The notes under the pieces are model-generated. The model did no database searches. It worked only from the letters and a program-made list of their open reading frames with translations, and was not told the origin of the DNA. A stretch of 8,161 nucleotides of DNA from contig JAGVSV010000237.1 of assembly GCA_019137115.1 (NCBI GenBank), positions 1 through 8,161 on the forward strand, written 5' to 3'. Below are positions 1-6,295 of the stretch, piece by piece. Each line of letters begins with the position of its first letter. The first letter of the stretch is position 1. Origin of the DNA: Bacillota bacterium (GTDB lineage Bacteria; Bacillota; Clostridia; Christensenellales; Aristaeellaceae). The position numbers and the translations under genes were made by a program.

Positions 1-113
1 TGAAAGCCCTCCCTCTCATGGCGGCGACCGCCGCTTGGTTTCCTTGTTGCATCATAGCCAAGGCAGTCAGAAAAGTAAACCTGCACAACGGTAACATACC
101 CGCTTGGCAGGGG

Positions 114-142
114 TTGAGATGGGGTGCGTTTCGTGTTATATT
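114..142 (+). promoter_or_regulatory. SigA-type promoter of secG
   Basis: A -35 box TTGAGA (114-119) and a -10 box TATATT (137-142) are separated by exactly 17 bases. A TG dinucleotide one base before the -10 box (134-135) gives an extended -10. The predicted transcript would start near 149, leaving a short leader before the secG ribosome binding site. Seen in sequence; promoter activity is inferred. Confidence 0.75.
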
Positions 143-176
143 GGTCACCGCTTGATGTGAAGGAGGAAATGTTTCA

Positions 177-416
177 ATGAGCACTGCTCAACTGGTGGTC
201 AACATTCTGCTGATCATCTCCTCGCTGGTGATGATTGTGTCGGTTCTGCTGCAGAAAGGCGATGACGATGCCATGTCCGCGCTGACCGGCGGCAGCAGCG
301 ATAGTTTCTTTGGCAAGAACAAGGCCAAGACCGCGCAGGGCAGGCTGGCGCTGCTCACCAAAATCTCAGCCAGCGTGTTTGTGGCATTGGCCCTGTTGAT
401 GATTTTCATCGACTGA
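177..416 (+). CDS. secG: Protein translocase subunit SecG
   Basis: SecG is the small non-essential subunit of the SecYEG protein-conducting channel in the cytoplasmic membrane and assists SecA-driven export. The 79-residue product has the family layout: a first membrane helix at about residues 6-25, the conserved LLQKG at 24-28, a Gly/Ser-rich cytoplasmic loop with TGG (37-39) and FFGKNKAKT (44-52), and a second helix at about 57-78. Length is normal for SecG of Gram-positive bacteria. The ATG is set by AAGGAGG at 160-166, ten bases upstream. It has its own promoter and is followed by a terminator, so it may be largely monocistronic. In many Bacillota secG is followed by rnr and smpB; here an ABC-F gene follows instead. 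Confidence 0.95.
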   Translation: MSTAQLVVNILLIISSLVMIVSVLLQKGDDDAMSALTGGSSDSFFGKNKAKTAQGRLALLTKISASVFVALALLMIFID

Positions 417-433
417 GGAACAGGGAATCAACA

Positions 434-461
434 GGCTGACGCACATGCGCCAGCCTTTTTT
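434..461 (+). terminator. Rho-independent terminator between secG and the ABC-F gene
   Basis: Arms GGCTGACGC (434-442) and GCGCCAGCC (447-455) pair over nine positions with one internal A-C mismatch (439/450) around a four-base loop ACAT, followed directly by six T (456-461). It begins 17 bases after the secG stop. It ends only five bases before the AAAGGGG ribosome binding site of the next gene, so it may act as a partial terminator that sets read-through into that gene. Confidence 0.82.
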
Positions 462-477
462 GTAGCAAAGGGGAACG

Positions 478-2418
478 ATGGGCGTTATCATTCTGACCGC
501 ACAGCGCGTGAGCAAAGCCTTTGGCGTGGTCGAGGTGCTAAGCGACGTGAGTTTCGCGCTGGAACAGCAGGAGCGCATGGCGCTGGTGGGCGTCAACGGC
601 AGCGGGAAAACCACGCTGCTGCGCATCCTGGGGGGTCAGCTGGCGGCGGATGGCGGACAGATCGCGTACCAGAAGAACCTGCAGATCGGCTACCTGGCGC
701 AAAGCTATCGCGCCAAGCCCGGCAGAACGGTGCTGGAGGAAGCATCGGAAGTTTTTGCCGATGTATACAAGACCGAGGCGCGGTTGCGCCAGCTGGAGGT
801 GGACATGGCGGACGCCACGCCCGAAAGTCTCCGGCAGATCGCGACAGAGTATGAGCGCCTTTCGCACGCGTTTGAGGCGGCGGACGGTTTTTCCGTGGAA
901 TCGCGCCTGCAGGGCGTGCTGGCCGGCGTGGGCTTTACCAAAGAACAGCTTTCGCAGGTGGCGACCAAGCTAAGCGGCGGCGAGTTGACGCGCCTGGGCC
1001 TGGCTAGGCTCCTGCTGCAGCAGCCCGACCTGCTGCTGCTGGATGAACCCACCAATCATTTGGACCTGGAGGCGCTCAACTGGCTGGAGGAATACCTGAT
1101 CGACTACAAGGGCGCCGTCATCGTGGTATCGCACGACCGGTACTTTTTGGACCGCGTGTGCACCTCGGTGACCGAAGTGCACTTTGGCGTGTCGGAAAGC
1201 TACGCGGGCAACTATTCGCGCTATGTGGCGCTGCGTGCGGAACGCTTTGCATCGCGCAACAAGGCGTACGAGTTGCAGCAGAAGGAGATCAGGCGCCAGC
1301 GGGAGATCATCAAGAGGTACCGCAGCTTCAACCGCGAGAAATCCATCCGCGCCGCCGAAAGCCGCGAGAAGGCGCTGGCGCGCATGGAGCTGGTGGAGCG
1401 TCCCGAGGAAGAAAAGCAGATCAACTTTTCGTTTAGGGCCGGGCGGCGCATGGGCGAGGACGCGCTCAAAGCCACCGGCGTGTCCAAGGCGTTCGGGGAC
1501 AAGCAGGTGCTCAACAATGTCAGCTTTTCGATGCGAACCGGGGAGCGCGCGGTGCTGCTGGGCGCAAATGGCGTGGGCAAGTCCACCCTGCTGGAATGCC
1601 TGATGGGCCGGCAGCAGGCCGACACGGGGGACATCTGGTTCGGCGTGAACGCAGACAAGGGGTACTACGACCAGAAGCAGCAGACACTGACCGGCAGCAA
1701 GACGGTGCTGGATGAAGTGTGGGACGCTTTCCCGCGGCTGGAGCAGCACGAAGTGCGCGGCGCGCTGGGGCGGTTCCTGTTTTCCGGCGACGAAGTGTTT
1801 GCCACCATCGACACGCTCTCCGGCGGGGAGCGCGCCCGCGTGGCGCTGACCAAACTGATGCTTCGGCGTGACAATTTCCTGATCATGGACGAGCCCACCA
1901 ACCACCTGGACGCCGACAGCCGCGAGGAGCTGGAGCAGGCTCTGGCGGGCTTTGAAGGCACGATACTGGCCGTTTCGCACGACCGGTACTTCATAAACCG
2001 CATCGCCAGCCGCCTGCTGTTTCTGGACGCCAACGGCATACGATCCTTTGACGGCGGCTATGACGCATGGATGGCATCGCAGGGCAAGACCGGCTTGCAG
2101 GACGCCGGTGAAACCCGCACAAAAACGGAAATCGTCAAGGAGCAGAAACGATCGCGCGCCGAGCAGGAGCGGCTCAATACCTTGCGGGATCATCTGACGA
2201 AGGCGGAGCAAGCCGTGACGCATTTGGAGGACGAACTGCAGATGCTGGAGGACAGCCTGACCACGCCCGACGTGTACAACGACCACGTCGCGGCACAAAA
2301 TGCCATTCGGGAGATCAACGCCATGAAGATGCGGATCAACAAGGCATATCTGGCATGGGAGAAAGCCGAGCAAGCGCTGGAAAGCGCGCAGGAAGACCAG
2401 GTGGAGGAAGATCAATAG
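478..2418 (+). CDS. ydiF: ABC-F family ATPase, YdiF type
   Basis: This is a soluble twin-ATPase of the ABC-F family, whose studied members bind the ribosomal E site and relieve stalled translation or protect from ribosome-targeting antibiotics. The 646 residues hold two nucleotide-binding domains. Domain 1 has Walker A GVNGSGKT (38-45), signature LSGGE (165-169), Walker B ending DEPTNHLD (189-196) and H-loop SHD (218-220). Domain 2 has Walker A GANGVGKS (362-369), LSGGE (447-451), DEPTNHLD (471-478) and SHD (500-502). Between them lies a basic linker (about 245-325) with RSFNREKSIRAAESREKAL at 282-300, where ABC-F proteins contact tRNA and the peptidyl-transferase centre. A charged, probably coiled-coil C-terminal tail covers about 548-640. 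Recalled similarity to Bacillus YdiF includes GYYDQ, a DEVWD segment, FLFSGDEV and a DVYNDH tail motif. There is no membrane domain, so it is not a transporter. The start follows AAAGGGG (467-473) at a rather short four-base spacing. A housekeeping role is more likely than resistance, but sequence alone cannot decide. Confidence 0.9.
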   Translation: MGVIILTAQRVSKAFGVVEVLSDVSFALEQQERMALVGVNGSGKTTLLRILGGQLAADGGQIAYQKNLQIGYLAQSYRAKPGRTVLEEASEVFADVYKTEARLRQLEVDMADATPESLRQIATEYERLSHAFEAADGFSVESRLQGVLAGVGFTKEQLSQVATKLSGGELTRLGLARLLLQQPDLLLLDEPTNHLDLEALNWLEEYLIDYKGAVIVVSHDRYFLDRVCTSVTEVHFGVSESYAGNYSRYVALRAERFASRNKAYELQQKEIRRQREIIKRYRSFNREKSIRAAESREKALARMELVERPEEEKQINFSFRAGRRMGEDALKATGVSKAFGDKQVLNNVSFSMRTGERAVLLGANGVGKSTLLECLMGRQQADTGDIWFGVNADKGYYDQKQQTLTGSKTVLDEVWDAFPRLEQHEVRGALGRFLFSGDEVFATIDTLSGGERARVALTKLMLRRDNFLIMDEPTNHLDADSREELEQALAGFEGTILAVSHDRYFINRIASRLLFLDANGIRSFDGGYDAWMASQGKTGLQDAGETRTKTEIVKEQKRSRAEQERLNTLRDHLTKAEQAVTHLEDELQMLEDSLTTPDVYNDHVAAQNAIREINAMKMRINKAYLAWEKAEQALESAQEDQVEEDQ

Positions 2419-2458
2419 CCGCCCATATGCGACAAACATGGAATGTGCAATAATTGGC

Positions 2459-2487
2459 TTGACAGGGCTTTTGCCTTTTGGTAACAT
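2459..2487 (+). promoter_or_regulatory. Strong SigA-type promoter of the met leader and metNIQ
   Basis: A perfect -35 box TTGACA (2459-2464) and a -10 box TAACAT (2482-2487) are separated by 17 bases. Transcription would start near 2494, giving about 130 bases of leader before the terminator at 2624. It lies 40 bases after the ABC-F stop, showing that metNIQ is separately transcribed. No terminator was seen between the ABC-F stop and this promoter. Confidence 0.8.
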
Positions 2488-2526
2488 GGCCGCATTCGAG
2501 GAACACGGAGGGAAGGGGGATTCACC

Positions 2527-2604
2527 ATGAAACGCGAACTGGCGATGCGAATGTCCATGATGATGCGTGAGAATCTCCCGCACTTCTTGTGTTGCGTCGC
2601 TTGA
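2527..2604 (+). CDS. Met-rich, Cys-Cys leader peptide of the metNIQ operon (attenuator uORF)
   Basis: A 25-codon ORF, with no relative I can name, starts at ATG 2527 and stops at TGA 2602-2604. A purine-rich site (GGAGGG 2507-2512 and AAGGGGG 2513-2519) ends seven bases before the start. Met codons are at positions 1, 7, 9, 11, 12 and 13 (MRMSMMM spans 7-13). The peptide ends HFLCCVA, with tandem Cys codons 22-23. Such density of the regulated amino acid, right after a strong promoter and 19 bases before a terminator upstream of a methionine importer, is the signature of a leader peptide acting by ribosome stalling, as in the trp and his leaders. Inferred logic: scarce charged Met-tRNA stalls the ribosome at codons 7-13 and favours read-through into metNIQ; normal translation to the stop favours termination. 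The Cys pair could add cysteine sensing or be a conserved arrest element. Translation has not been shown. Confidence 0.75.
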   Translation: MKRELAMRMSMMMRENLPHFLCCVA

Positions 2605-2627
2605 ACTGATTTCGGTTGATCACAAGC
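2599..2627 (+). promoter_or_regulatory. Candidate antiterminator covering the leader stop codon
   Basis: GCTTG (2599-2603, last leader codon plus most of the stop) is complementary to CAAGC (2623-2627), which holds four bases of the left terminator arm. Between them AACTG (2604-2608) can pair with CGGTT (2613-2617, one G-T pair) around the loop ATTT; five bases (2618-2622) stay bulged. A ribosome at the stop codon would cover 2599-2603 and free the terminator, while one stalled at the Met codons would leave this structure free. The pairing is modest, so this is an inference. Confidence 0.4.
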
Positions 2628-2658
2628 CCGCTCGCGGAAAGTGCGCAGCGGGCTTTTT
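2624..2658 (+). terminator. Attenuator terminator upstream of metN
   Basis: Arms AAGCCCGCT (2624-2632) and AGCGGGCTT (2647-2655) are perfectly complementary over nine pairs. A further short CGC/GCG pairing is possible inside the loop. A T run at 2654-2658 follows. It lies after a promoter and leader ORF but before the metN start, so it ends transcription before the operon rather than after a gene, as an attenuator does. Confidence 0.85.
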
Positions 2659-2681
2659 GTATGCGTCGGGAAGGAGCCAGG

Positions 2682-3710
2682 GTGGAAAGCAATTCGGTGC
2701 CGGTGGCAGGGCCAGTCATTGAGATCAAGGGGTTGCACAAGACCTACGTGACCACGGATGGCCGCGTGGACGCCTTGAGCGACGTCAACCTGACGATCAG
2801 CCAGGGCGATATCTACGGCATCGTGGGCATGAGCGGCGCGGGCAAATCCACCCTGATCCGCTGCATCAACCGCCTGGACACTCCGACCTCCGGCGATGTG
2901 CTGTACCAGGGACGCAGCGTGACCGCGATGAACCGCGCCCAACTGGAGGCAACCCGGCGCAAGGTCAGCATGATTTTCCAGCAGTTCAACCTGTTCATGC
3001 AGCGCTCGGTGGCCGGCAACATCCGTTACCCGCTGGAGATCGCGCGTGTACCCAGTGACAAGGCGGACAAGCGGGTGCGCGAGCTGCTCAAGATCGTCGA
3101 CCTGGAGGACAAGCTCAACGCGTACCCCTCCCAGCTGTCCGGCGGGCAGAAGCAGCGCGTGGCCATCGCCCGCGCGCTGGCCAGCGAACCGGAAGTGCTG
3201 CTGTGTGACGAGGCGACCAGCGCGCTGGACCCGATGACTACCCAGTCCATCCTGGCGCTGCTGCAGGACATCAACAAGCGGCTGGGCATCACCATCGTGC
3301 TGATCACGCATGAGATGGCGGTCATCCGCCAGATATGCACCCGCGTGGCGATTTTGGACGGAGGAAAAGTCGCCGAGGAAGGCCCCGTGGACGAGGTCTT
3401 TGTGCACACACAGTCCGAGGCCGGCAAGCGGCTGTTTGGCATTCTGCCCGAAGCACCGGATGAGGACCCGGACATGCCGTCGCTGCGCATCGTGTTTGAC
3501 GGCGCTTCCGCCGAGAAGCCGATTATGTCGAACCTGATCAAGGAATCGGGCATCGCCATCAACATCCTGTCTGCGAACATACGGCACCTGGGCGGCAGGC
3601 AATATGGACAAATGCTCATCGAAATGCCGTCCGGGCCGCATGAAAAGGAGACAGTTGTTGCATACCTCACATCCCATGGCATGACGGTCAAGGAGGTGAA
3701 TACGAAATGA
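2682..3710 (+). CDS. metN: Methionine ABC transporter ATP-binding protein MetN
   Basis: MetN is the cytoplasmic ATPase that powers the MetNIQ importer for methionine. With the GTG start at 2682 the product has 342 residues, the usual MetN length. The start is chosen because AAGGAG (2671-2676) lies five bases upstream. The in-frame TTG at 2616 precedes the terminator and ATG 2661 abuts its T run with no ribosome binding site. Residues 49-57 are the Walker A GMSGAGKST, then Q-loop FQQFNLF near 99, signature LSGGQ (152-156), Walker B ending DEATSALD (176-183) and the switch His in THEM (His210). Residues about 265-342 form a NIL domain, which in E. coli MetN binds methionine and shuts the transporter down (trans-inhibition); this supports methionine over other substrates. 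It overlaps metI by four bases (ATGA), so the two are translationally coupled. Confidence 0.95.
   Translation: MESNSVPVAGPVIEIKGLHKTYVTTDGRVDALSDVNLTISQGDIYGIVGMSGAGKSTLIRCINRLDTPTSGDVLYQGRSVTAMNRAQLEATRRKVSMIFQQFNLFMQRSVAGNIRYPLEIARVPSDKADKRVRELLKIVDLEDKLNAYPSQLSGGQKQRVAIARALASEPEVLLCDEATSALDPMTTQSILALLQDINKRLGITIVLITHEMAVIRQICTRVAILDGGKVAEEGPVDEVFVHTQSEAGKRLFGILPEAPDEDPDMPSLRIVFDGASAEKPIMSNLIKESGIAINILSANIRHLGGRQYGQMLIEMPSGPHEKETVVAYLTSHGMTVKEVNTK
3690..3698 (+). promoter_or_regulatory. Ribosome binding site of metI inside metN
   Basis: AAGGAGGTG, a near-perfect match to the anti-Shine-Dalgarno complement, lies eight bases before the metI ATG at 3707 and within the last codons of metN. It fixes the metI start and suggests efficient re-initiation at the overlapping stop/start. 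Confidence 0.8.
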
Positions 3711-4369
3711 GTACGGATCAGCTGGTGCACCTGTTGTGGACGGGTCTGCTGGAAACATTGCGCATGACCATCCCATCGACGCTGTTTGCCTATCTCATTG
3801 GTATGCCGCTGGGCGTGCTGCTGGTGGTCACCCGGCAGGATCACATCATGCCGGCGCCGCGATTCAACGCCGTCCTGGGGACCGTCATCAACTTTCTGCG
3901 GTCCATCCCGTTCATCATCCTGCTGGTGCTGCTCTTCCCGGTGACCCGGGTGGTGATGGGCTCAGGCATCGGCACCCGGTCGGTGATCTTCCCGCTGATC
4001 ATCAGCGCATTCCCGTACGTGGCCCGCATGGTGGAAGGCTCGCTGAACGAAGTGGATCACGGTATCCTGGAAGCGGCGCAGTCCATGGGCTCCACCAGCT
4101 GGCAGTTGATCCGCAAGGTTCTGATCCCGGAAGCAATGCCCTCCCTGGTCAACGGCGCGGCCATCTGCATGGTAACCATCCTGGGGTACACCGCCATGGC
4201 CAGCGCGGCGGGCGGCGGCGGGCTGGGCACCATCGCGATCATCAAAGGTCTGAACATGCGGCAATCGGACATCATGTACTCGGCAAGCATTCTGCTGGTG
4301 CTCTTGGTGCAGATCATGAGCCTGGCAGGCGCCTACTCCACCAAGCGTATCGACCATCGAAACAGGTAA
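3707..4369 (+). CDS. metI: Methionine ABC transporter permease MetI
   Basis: MetI is the membrane subunit that forms the translocation path for methionine as a homodimer docked on two MetN subunits. The 220-residue length and hydrophobic pattern (about five membrane helices, near residues 15-42, 57-83, 92-112, 148-170 and 190-210) fit the MetI family. The cytoplasmic coupling loop is visible at residues 122-141: EAAQSMGSTSWQLIRKVLIP, the EAA...G...I..P motif that contacts the ATPase. SAAGGGGLGTIAI (166-178) is another conserved MetI stretch. It overlaps metN by four bases and is followed 40 bases later by metQ, so all three form one operon. Confidence 0.95.
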   Translation: MSTDQLVHLLWTGLLETLRMTIPSTLFAYLIGMPLGVLLVVTRQDHIMPAPRFNAVLGTVINFLRSIPFIILLVLLFPVTRVVMGSGIGTRSVIFPLIISAFPYVARMVEGSLNEVDHGILEAAQSMGSTSWQLIRKVLIPEAMPSLVNGAAICMVTILGYTAMASAAGGGGLGTIAIIKGLNMRQSDIMYSASILLVLLVQIMSLAGAYSTKRIDHRNR

Positions 4370-4409
4370 CACATCAACAAAAGTCACCCCATTTGAAAGG
4401 AGAAACCCC

Positions 4410-5243
4410 ATGAAAAAGCTGATCGCAGCAATCCTTACCCTGGTACTGGCGCTGAGTGCCGTCTCTGCCCTGGCCAACGAGAAAATCGTCGTTGGCACCG
4501 TCACCCCCGGGCCGCACGAGGTCATCCTGGAGTTCGTCCGCGAGGACCTGGCCGCGCTTGGCTATGACCTGGAGATCGTCCTGATGACGGCCTATCCGCT
4601 GCCCAACCCCGCCACTGCGGCAGGCGACATGGACGCCAACTACTTCCAGCACATCCCCTACCTGGAGGCGTACAACAACGAGGTGCCGGAAGCGGAGAAG
4701 CTCATTGCCGCGTTTGGCGTCCACTATGAGCCGTTCGGCATCTACGCCGGCACCAAGAGCGACCTGAAAGACGTTGCCAAGGGCGACAAGATCGCTGTCA
4801 CAAATGATCCCTCCAACGAAGTGCGCGGGCTGCTGCTGCTGCAGGATGCCGGCCTAATCAAGCTGAAGGAAGGCATCGGCCCGATGTCCACCGGCACCAC
4901 CAAAGAGGACATTGCGGAATACCTGACAGAGATTGAAATCGTCGAAATCGATGCCGAGCGCATCACCGGCATCCTGCCGGACGTCGCCTACGCGGTCATC
5001 AACGGCAACTTCGCCATCGGCGCGGGCCTGAGCCCCGCCAGGGACGCTCTCCTGCTGGAGCCCCTGGAGGGCAATGGCCAGACGTATGTCAACCCCATCG
5101 TGATCCGCCCGGAGGACAAGGACGCCCCGTTTGTGGAGGCGCTGCGCACCGTGCTGCTCACCCAGAAGGTGTATGATTTCATTCTCAACGAGCCACAATT
5201 TGCCGAGGGCGTGATCCCCGTTTTCGAGGTGCCCGCCAGCTAA
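4410..5243 (+). CDS. metQ: Methionine-binding protein MetQ (NlpA family), without lipobox
   Basis: MetQ is the extracytoplasmic receptor that delivers methionine to MetNI. The 277 residues start with a signal peptide (1-22: KK, a hydrophobic core, then ALA before Asn23). The mature part is a typical NlpA/MetQ fold, with NYFQHIPYLE (77-86) and DPSNEVRGL (133-141), which hold aromatic, His, Asn and Arg residues that in this family line the methionine pocket, and INGNFA (197-202) in the same role. Unusually, there is no cysteine anywhere in the protein, so it cannot be lipid-anchored as MetQ usually is; cleavage at ALA by signal peptidase I, or an uncleaved membrane anchor, is expected. The start follows AAAGGAG (4396-4402) at seven bases. 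It is the last gene of the operon. Specificity for L- or D-Met, or related amino acids, cannot be told here. Confidence 0.93.
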   Translation: MKKLIAAILTLVLALSAVSALANEKIVVGTVTPGPHEVILEFVREDLAALGYDLEIVLMTAYPLPNPATAAGDMDANYFQHIPYLEAYNNEVPEAEKLIAAFGVHYEPFGIYAGTKSDLKDVAKGDKIAVTNDPSNEVRGLLLLQDAGLIKLKEGIGPMSTGTTKEDIAEYLTEIEIVEIDAERITGILPDVAYAVINGNFAIGAGLSPARDALLLEPLEGNGQTYVNPIVIRPEDKDAPFVEALRTVLLTQKVYDFILNEPQFAEGVIPVFEVPAS

Positions 5244-5267
5244 GGCGAACTGAACCACGACGTAAGA

Positions 5268-5294
5268 ACCGGCCGGGGCATTGCTCCGGCCGGT
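5268..5294. terminator. GC-rich hairpin between convergent metQ and manA
   Basis: ACCGGCCGG (5268-5276) pairs perfectly with CCGGCCGGT (5286-5294). The inner GGC/GCT can add three pairs (one G-T), leaving a three-base ATT loop. It is the only strong structure in the 68 bases between the metQ stop (5243) and the manA stop (5312). The T tract is poor on both sides (AATTGTAT on the plus strand, TCTTACG on the minus strand), so it is probably a bidirectional terminator of moderate strength. Confidence 0.65.
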
Positions 5295-5311
5295 AATTGT
5301 ATACAGATTTA

Positions 5312-6283
5312 TCAGTCTTTGATCTGCGGCGCGGACACCAGAAAGCTGCCGCCGGTGGCCAGCAGGTCATCCCCCAGCGCGGGCAGCAGCATGGTTTGCC
5401 CGGCAGGCAGTACGGTAACCTTTCCGTCGGGCTGGCGCAGCGTCGTCTCCGATAGCGCAGTAAGCATTGAAAAGCGCCGCGGATCGGCCGGCAACAGCAC
5501 ATCGGTGCAATCCTGGTAGCGGTCGGTCAGGAAATACCCGGTATCGAACAAACGTTCGCGTTGCCCCGTGCCCCTATCCACCGGAACAGCCAGGGGCACA
5601 ATGGGCTGCAGTTCCTCGCCGAATTTCGTCACGTCCAGCGCCTTGACCAGATGCAGCGCGCGCTTGTTGCCGTGCCTGTCGCGGCGTTCCCAATCGTAAA
5701 AGCGGTAGGTCACATCGCTGGACTGCTGGATCTCGTACAGCACGATGCCAGCGCCGATGGCGTGCACGGTGCCTGCCGGGATATAAAAAGCATCCCCGGC
5801 TTTCACCGGAACGCGGCGCAACAGCGGCTCCACCTGGGCGCCCTGTTCGGACGCACGGCGCAGTGTTTCGCGGTTGACGCCGGGCACGATGCCGTAGATC
5901 AGTTCGGCGCCGGGCAGCGCGTGCAGGATCACCCACGCCTCGGTTTTGCCCAGTTTGCCCTCGTTACGGCTGGCATAGGCATCGTCCGGGTGCACCTGCA
6001 CGCTCAAGCGCTCCTTGGCGTCAATGAGCTTGAGCAGCAGCGGGAACTCGCCGCGCACCTTGGTGCCCACCAGCAATTTGCCGTATTTATTGACCAGTTC
6101 GGACAGCGGGGTGCCGTCGCTGTCGCGGCTGTTGAGCCCCGCAATCGCGCTGACCTCCAGGCTTTCGCCGGTACGGGAGTCCGGCAGAGCGCGGCCGTAC
6201 AAGTCGCTTAATCGCGTGCCACCCCATGGGGTCATCGCCCCGTAGCGGTACGCGGGCTGCATCAGGATCGGGGAAAGGGGCAT
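5312..6283 (-). CDS. manA: Mannose-6-phosphate isomerase, type I
   Basis: This cytoplasmic zinc enzyme interconverts mannose 6-phosphate and fructose 6-phosphate, feeding mannose into glycolysis or fructose 6-phosphate into GDP-mannose synthesis. The 323 residues match the short Bacillota form (about 315) rather than the roughly 390-residue enteric form. Expected zinc ligands are present: Gln96 and His98 in SVQVHPDD (94-101), Glu115 in KTEAW, and His174 in PAGTVHAIG (169-177). The likely catalytic Arg194 lies in VTYRFYDW (191-198). PWGG at 19-22 is the usual N-terminal motif. The start is fixed by AGGAGG (complement of 6289-6294), five bases upstream. It is the last gene of a minus-strand operon, 12 bases after the in-shifted-frame stop of the DUF1667 gene, and converges on metQ. 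Nothing nearby points to mannose metabolism. Confidence 0.93.
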   Translation of the reverse strand: MPLSPILMQPAYRYGAMTPWGGTRLSDLYGRALPDSRTGESLEVSAIAGLNSRDSDGTPLSELVNKYGKLLVGTKVRGEFPLLLKLIDAKERLSVQVHPDDAYASRNEGKLGKTEAWVILHALPGAELIYGIVPGVNRETLRRASEQGAQVEPLLRRVPVKAGDAFYIPAGTVHAIGAGIVLYEIQQSSDVTYRFYDWERRDRHGNKRALHLVKALDVTKFGEELQPIVPLAVPVDRGTGQRERLFDTGYFLTDRYQDCTDVLLPADPRRFSMLTALSETTLRQPDGKVTVLPAGQTMLLPALGDDLLATGGSFLVSAPQIKD

Positions 6284-6295
6284 GTTGTCCTCCTG

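Noticed and set aside
21..34. Small GC hairpin (GCGGC/GCCGC around GACC) near the left edge as a terminator of an upstream gene
   Set aside because: Only five pairs and no T run after it. The first 113 bases show no gene I can support; TGA at 1-3 could be a stop codon of an upstream gene but there is no frame to test.
478..2418. ABC-F gene as an antibiotic efflux pump
   Set aside because: There is no membrane domain in the protein or beside it; the linker and tail are those of a ribosome-acting ABC-F protein.
970..2583. 537-codon open frame on the minus strand opposite the ABC-F gene
   Set aside because: It is antisense to a gene with complete ABC-F motifs, has a His/Gln/Leu/Arg-rich composition typical of a GC-rich shadow frame, and shows no recognisable domain.
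2494..2660. SAM (S-box) riboswitch or T-box upstream of metN
   Set aside because: I could not find the multi-helix S-box core or a T-box motif (TGGNACCGCG-like). About 130 bases of leader, 78 of them taken by the short ORF, leave little room. A covariance model search would settle this.
2412..3776. 454-codon open frame on the minus strand opposite metN and the met leader
   Set aside because: Shadow of metN; no family motifs, and it would run through the promoter, leader ORF and terminator.
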